Part shown: in pieces, positions 5,630-8,452 of the stretch
Layout of the letters: each line of letters begins with the position of its first letter
Position numbering within the stretch: position 1 is the stretch's first letter
NCBI GenBank assembly: GCA_011682715.1
Contig: JAACEC010000037.1
Location: 1 to 8,452, forward strand
DNA length: 8,452 nucleotides
From: Pseudomonadota bacterium
GTDB lineage: Bacteria > Hydrothermota > 32-111 > QNBC01
Reading direction: 5' to 3'
Position numbers and translations under genes: made by a program
The notes under the pieces: model-generated
Told to the model about the DNA's origin: nothing
The model's input: the letters and a program-made list of their open reading frames with translations, nothing else
Database searches by the model: none

Positions 5630-7530
5630 GATTTCTTCTCGTCGGACAACCCAATTGCGGTAAAAGCACATTATTCAATCAAATAGCCGGATACAAAGCC
5701 ATAGAAAGTAACTTTCCGGGGACAACCGTTTCCTATACGGAGAGTAAGTTCATGCTGAACAACGAAGCGATTTCAATAATTGATCTTCCCGGAACATACA
5801 CGATTTTACCCCACGATTATGCAGAGAGGGTTACGAGAAATTACATATTTGAAAACGATTTTGATGTTATTATGAATGTAGTCGATGCATCCACATTATC
5901 AAGAGGGCTTGAACTCACGCTGGAACTTCTCGAGATGGAAAAGCCGATGATACTTGTTTTGAACATGATTGATAGTGCGGAAGCGAAAGGAATCGCAATT
6001 GATGAAAAACTCCTTTCGGAAATTTTGAATATCCCTGTTGTAAAAACCATAGGAAACAGAGGGATAGGGGTTGAAGCAGCCCTTGAGACAGCATACAATA
6101 CGGCTTGTAAAGGAACCGTGGAAAACAGTATTCGATTCAGAAAAGATGTTGAGGGTAGCATAACGGAAGTTATGAAATGTGTTAAGGAGTTTATTTTTAA
6201 TAAACGGTTTGCCGCTATCAAATTATTGGAAAAAGATGATTATATTGTAAAGAAAATTATATTGTGCGAAAATACGGAGAGTATTTTGGTCGGTGTGAGG
6301 AGGAAGATCGAAGAGAGTCATGGCATCAATTCGGCAATGATCATATCGTACGAGAGACACGGACTCGCTATGGACATATTTGAAAGAGTCGCAAAATTCT
6401 CAAAACCGAAAAAGAATTTTACAGAAATAGTTGACGATATCTTGATGCATCCCATTTGGGGGTATTTTTTCCTCGCGATTATTGTATTTGCCTTTTTTAA
6501 CCTGGTTTTTAAACTGGGACAACCGGTAGAAGGGTGGCTCACCGCAATATTTGACGATCTTTCCCGATACTTGCAACACTATTTCCCCACTTCCCAATTT
6601 ATTGGCTCTATCATTTCAGGAACAGTTAACGGGCTTTCCGCCGGTATCGGTATTGCCCTACCCTATATATTTCCTTTTACTGTGGGACTGTCCTTTTTGG
6701 AAGATATAGGTTATCTGCCCCGAATAGCATTTCTCGTAGACGCATTCATGCATAAAATAGGGTTGCACGGAAAATCCATTATTCCTCTAATAACCGCTTA
6801 CGGTTGTAATGTCCCAGCCATTCTTTCAACGAGAAATATGAATAACGAGTCGGATAAATTTAAAACGGCATTCCTCGCCACATTTGTCCCCTGCTCAGCG
6901 AGAACAATTGTCATAATGGGACTTGTGGGATACTACCTCGGCGGCAATATGGCTTTGTTGATCTATATCATCGATATAGTTGTAATAGCGATAATGGGAA
7001 AAATACTTACCCGTGTTGACAAGGAACCGTCTCCCGGGCTCGTTATCGAGATTCCTTCCTATCATTTACCAACCATCAAGTCATTGTCGCAAAAAACATG
7101 GTTTAGACTAAAGGATTTTGTTTATGTTGCATTTCCCATAATAATCGTCAGCAGTGTCATTCTCAGCATAATCGATTATTTTAAATTGACAAATTGGATA
7201 AATAAGATGCTTTCCCCCATAACGACTTTTGTGCTGGGCTTGCCTCAGAAGGTCGGCGTAACGCTGATTTTCGGTATATTCAGGAAAGAACTGACACTTA
7301 TAATGTTGAATCAAGCTCTGGGAACGGATAAAATCGCAACCGTAATGACGAAAACACAGATACTTGTATTCACATTGTTTATCGTTTTTTACATCCCGTG
7401 TGTTTCGACAATTGCGGCATTAAAGATGGAACTCGGAACGAGGAAAACAATAATTATATCACTTACAACGATAGTCGTTGCCTTAATTATCGCTTTTTCT
7501 GCCAGAATTATAGGATCGTTTGTCTATTAA
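5626..7530 (+). CDS. feoB: FeoB ferrous-iron transporter
   Basis: Inner-membrane Fe(II) importer with an N-terminal GTPase. The 634 residues contain G1 GQPNCGKST (7-15), G2 PGTTV (31-35), G3 DLPG (53-56) and G4 NMID (113-116). The G5 region around 141-148 reads TIGNRGIG rather than the usual TSA-type motif. A helical linker (GDI-like) spans about 165-270, followed by the membrane part from HPIWGYFFLAIIVF (275). Core motifs include GCNVPAILSTR (393-403), VPCSAR (421-426), FRKEL (552-556) and PCVSTIAAL (591-599), with conserved membrane cysteines C394, C423 and C592. It is compact compared with E. coli FeoB (773 residues) but complete at both ends. No FeoC is encoded nearby. It is the last gene of the plus-strand run, and the convergent iron-sulfur gene ends 14 bp away. 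Confidence 0.96.
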   Translation: MRFLLVGQPNCGKSTLFNQIAGYKAIESNFPGTTVSYTESKFMLNNEAISIIDLPGTYTILPHDYAERVTRNYIFENDFDVIMNVVDASTLSRGLELTLELLEMEKPMILVLNMIDSAEAKGIAIDEKLLSEILNIPVVKTIGNRGIGVEAALETAYNTACKGTVENSIRFRKDVEGSITEVMKCVKEFIFNKRFAAIKLLEKDDYIVKKIILCENTESILVGVRRKIEESHGINSAMIISYERHGLAMDIFERVAKFSKPKKNFTEIVDDILMHPIWGYFFLAIIVFAFFNLVFKLGQPVEGWLTAIFDDLSRYLQHYFPTSQFIGSIISGTVNGLSAGIGIALPYIFPFTVGLSFLEDIGYLPRIAFLVDAFMHKIGLHGKSIIPLITAYGCNVPAILSTRNMNNESDKFKTAFLATFVPCSARTIVIMGLVGYYLGGNMALLIYIIDIVVIAIMGKILTRVDKEPSPGLVIEIPSYHLPTIKSLSQKTWFRLKDFVYVAFPIIIVSSVILSIIDYFKLTNWINKMLSPITTFVLGLPQKVGVTLIFGIFRKELTLIMLNQALGTDKIATVMTKTQILVFTLFIVFYIPCVSTIAALKMELGTRKTIIISLTTIVVALIIAFSARIIGSFVY

Positions 7531-7544
7531 ATTGATCAATTCCC

Positions 7545-8354
7545 TTAATTTTTAAGATTATCTAGTTTATCGAACTTACCTTTCGGAGGATGTTTTCTTA
7601 TTCCCATTGAAAAGCTTATGGCATTTGTGGGGCAGCTTTCCATACAACTCCCGCAGGAGAAACAATCCGGTATAACTTTTTTATCTCTGAGTATAGCCCC
7701 CATTGTCGTAGACGGGAAAGCTTTTTCACAATTCCCGCATGCAATGCATTTATCATAATTAACTTTTATCTTAAAAATACTCACCTTTTCGAATATCCAT
7801 CCCACGAGACCAAAGGGGCAGAATAGATGACACCAGGGTCTGTAAACAAACAACGAAAGAATCAAAATGAAAGCGACAAATACTATACCGATAACTCCCA
7901 TTACCAGAGGATTAAAAATCTTAAACGGGTCAATCGAGGCAATGATGTCAAATGCCCAAATGAGTGCTATTACGGTGAAAAAAACAAAAAATACGATTCG
8001 TATGGAATTAGAGATAACAAATGGTACTTTGAACTGTTTGAATACGGGTTTTTGCTCCTCTCTTCTGTTTAGACGAAACATTAGATCCTGTAGTGTCCCG
8101 AATTGACATCCCCACACGCAGATAGACTTATTTGCAAGAATAACCAAAAGCAACATTATTGATAGTGATATTAATCGTGGTAAAAAGAAAGTTTTATATT
8201 CCCCGAACATTACAATGGTATCCTTTATAGTCCCCATGGGCCCTGGCTCTGCTCCAAGAATGACCCCGAACAACAGAACAGATGTCAGGTAAAAATAATT
8301 TCTGATCTTCCCCTTTATTCTCCCCGATCTCAATAAGATAAATGTTGTTATCAA
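7545..8354 (-). CDS. Polytopic membrane iron-sulfur protein, NapH/NosR-like
   Basis: Predicted membrane electron-transfer protein. From the TTG at 8354 (269 residues): partial hydrophobic segment (2-8), membrane helices at about 20-34, 60-74, 115-137 and 148-171, the cysteine pair CVWGC (79-83), RPWCHLFCPFG (172-182), then two ferredoxin motifs. Motif 1, CIACGNCEKAFP (203-214), lacks its fourth Cys (Phe213). Motif 2, CFSCGSCMESCP (231-242), is complete. The arrangement matches the NapH/YccM family and the C-terminal half of NosR. Start: TTG 8354 has no Shine-Dalgarno. The frame is open back to a TAG at 8384-8382, and the residues between (YEFILWFLIL) would complete the first helix, so the true start may be an unusual codon there, or the 5' end may be broken. 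The partner redox protein is unknown. Confidence 0.8.
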   Translation of the reverse strand: MITTFILLRSGRIKGKIRNYFYLTSVLLFGVILGAEPGPMGTIKDTIVMFGEYKTFFLPRLISLSIMLLLVILANKSICVWGCQFGTLQDLMFRLNRREEQKPVFKQFKVPFVISNSIRIVFFVFFTVIALIWAFDIIASIDPFKIFNPLVMGVIGIVFVAFILILSLFVYRPWCHLFCPFGLVGWIFEKVSIFKIKVNYDKCIACGNCEKAFPSTTMGAILRDKKVIPDCFSCGSCMESCPTNAISFSMGIRKHPPKGKFDKLDNLKN

Positions 8355-8411
8355 GATAAGAAACCACAGTATAAACTCGTACTATATGAATATGAAAAGG
8401 AATGCAAATTT

Positions 8412-8441
8412 AGTATACTGTATTAAAGGTAAGTTTGTGAA
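8412..8441 (-). promoter_or_regulatory. Possible sigma-70 promoter for the iron-sulfur protein gene
   Basis: On the minus strand TTCACA (8441-8436, 5 of 6 matches to TTGACA) is followed after 18 bp by TATACT (8417-8412, 5 of 6 matches to TATAAT). Transcription would start near 8405, just upstream of the open frame that begins after the TAG at 8384-8382. If real, it argues that the gene starts inside this window rather than being the tail of a longer fusion. Confidence 0.4.
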
Positions 8442-8452
8442 TGGATAGATCG

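Noticed and set aside
7530..7556. 12-bp palindrome AATTGATCAATT and CTTAA-TTT-TTAAG at the feoB/iron-sulfur gene junction, as a bidirectional terminator
   Set aside because: The stems would be very short and AT-only, with no GC-rich hairpin. It may still aid termination between convergent genes, but the sequence does not support a call.
7827..8106. Two plus-strand ORFs of about 80 residues opposite the iron-sulfur protein gene
   Set aside because: Charged, low-complexity translations with no ribosome binding site, exactly antisense to conserved membrane and cysteine motifs.

Overview
The window looks like chromosomal DNA of an anaerobic or fermentative, Gram-negative-type (diderm) bacterium of moderately low GC content, about 40% by eye. 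The clues are a butyrate-kinase-family gene, a complete FeoA/FeoB ferrous-iron importer, a membrane ferredoxin of the NapH/NosR type, and two putative lipoproteins, one with a SPOR (peptidoglycan-binding) domain. I cannot assign a phylum. The protein set would fit an uncultured candidate-phylum or FCB-like lineage, but that is inference. No phage, insertion sequence or CRISPR is visible.

Layout: positions 1-973 carry the 5' 90% of a butyrate-kinase-family gene on the minus strand, cut by the left edge. A 175-bp divergent intergenic region (974-1148) holds a good minus-strand promoter and a weaker plus-strand extended -10. From 1149 to 7530 every gene lies on the plus strand with no gap over 22 bp: 6-phosphofructokinase, a 92-aa coiled-coil protein, mannose-1-phosphate guanylyltransferase, a SPOR-domain lipoprotein, the RdgB/HAM1 nucleotide-sanitising pyrophosphatase, four tRNAs (Pro-UGG, His-GUG, Arg-UCU, Lys-CUU), a small beta-sandwich lipoprotein, feoA and feoB. 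Positions 7545-8354, convergent to feoB, encode a polytopic membrane protein with two ferredoxin motifs. Its start is uncertain, and a promoter-like sequence lies just upstream.

How it fits together: the first half combines central sugar metabolism (fructose-6-phosphate phosphorylation, GDP-mannose supply), envelope maintenance (SPOR) and housekeeping (dITP/XTP removal). The second half is iron uptake, with a lipoprotein overlapping feoA and a possible electron-transfer protein next door. The tight packing suggests long, mixed mRNA/tRNA transcription units, although internal promoters cannot be excluded.

The most notable observations are: rdgB takes its last seven codons and its stop codon from inside the tRNA-Pro gene, so tRNA maturation and RdgB synthesis should compete for one transcript; feoAB is preceded by an overlapping, uncharacterised lipoprotein gene with a calcium-loop-like motif and no obvious space for its own promoter; one ferredoxin cysteine is replaced by Phe in the membrane iron-sulfur protein; and the phosphofructokinase has the Gly/Lys residue pair that predicts ATP rather than pyrophosphate as phosphoryl donor.
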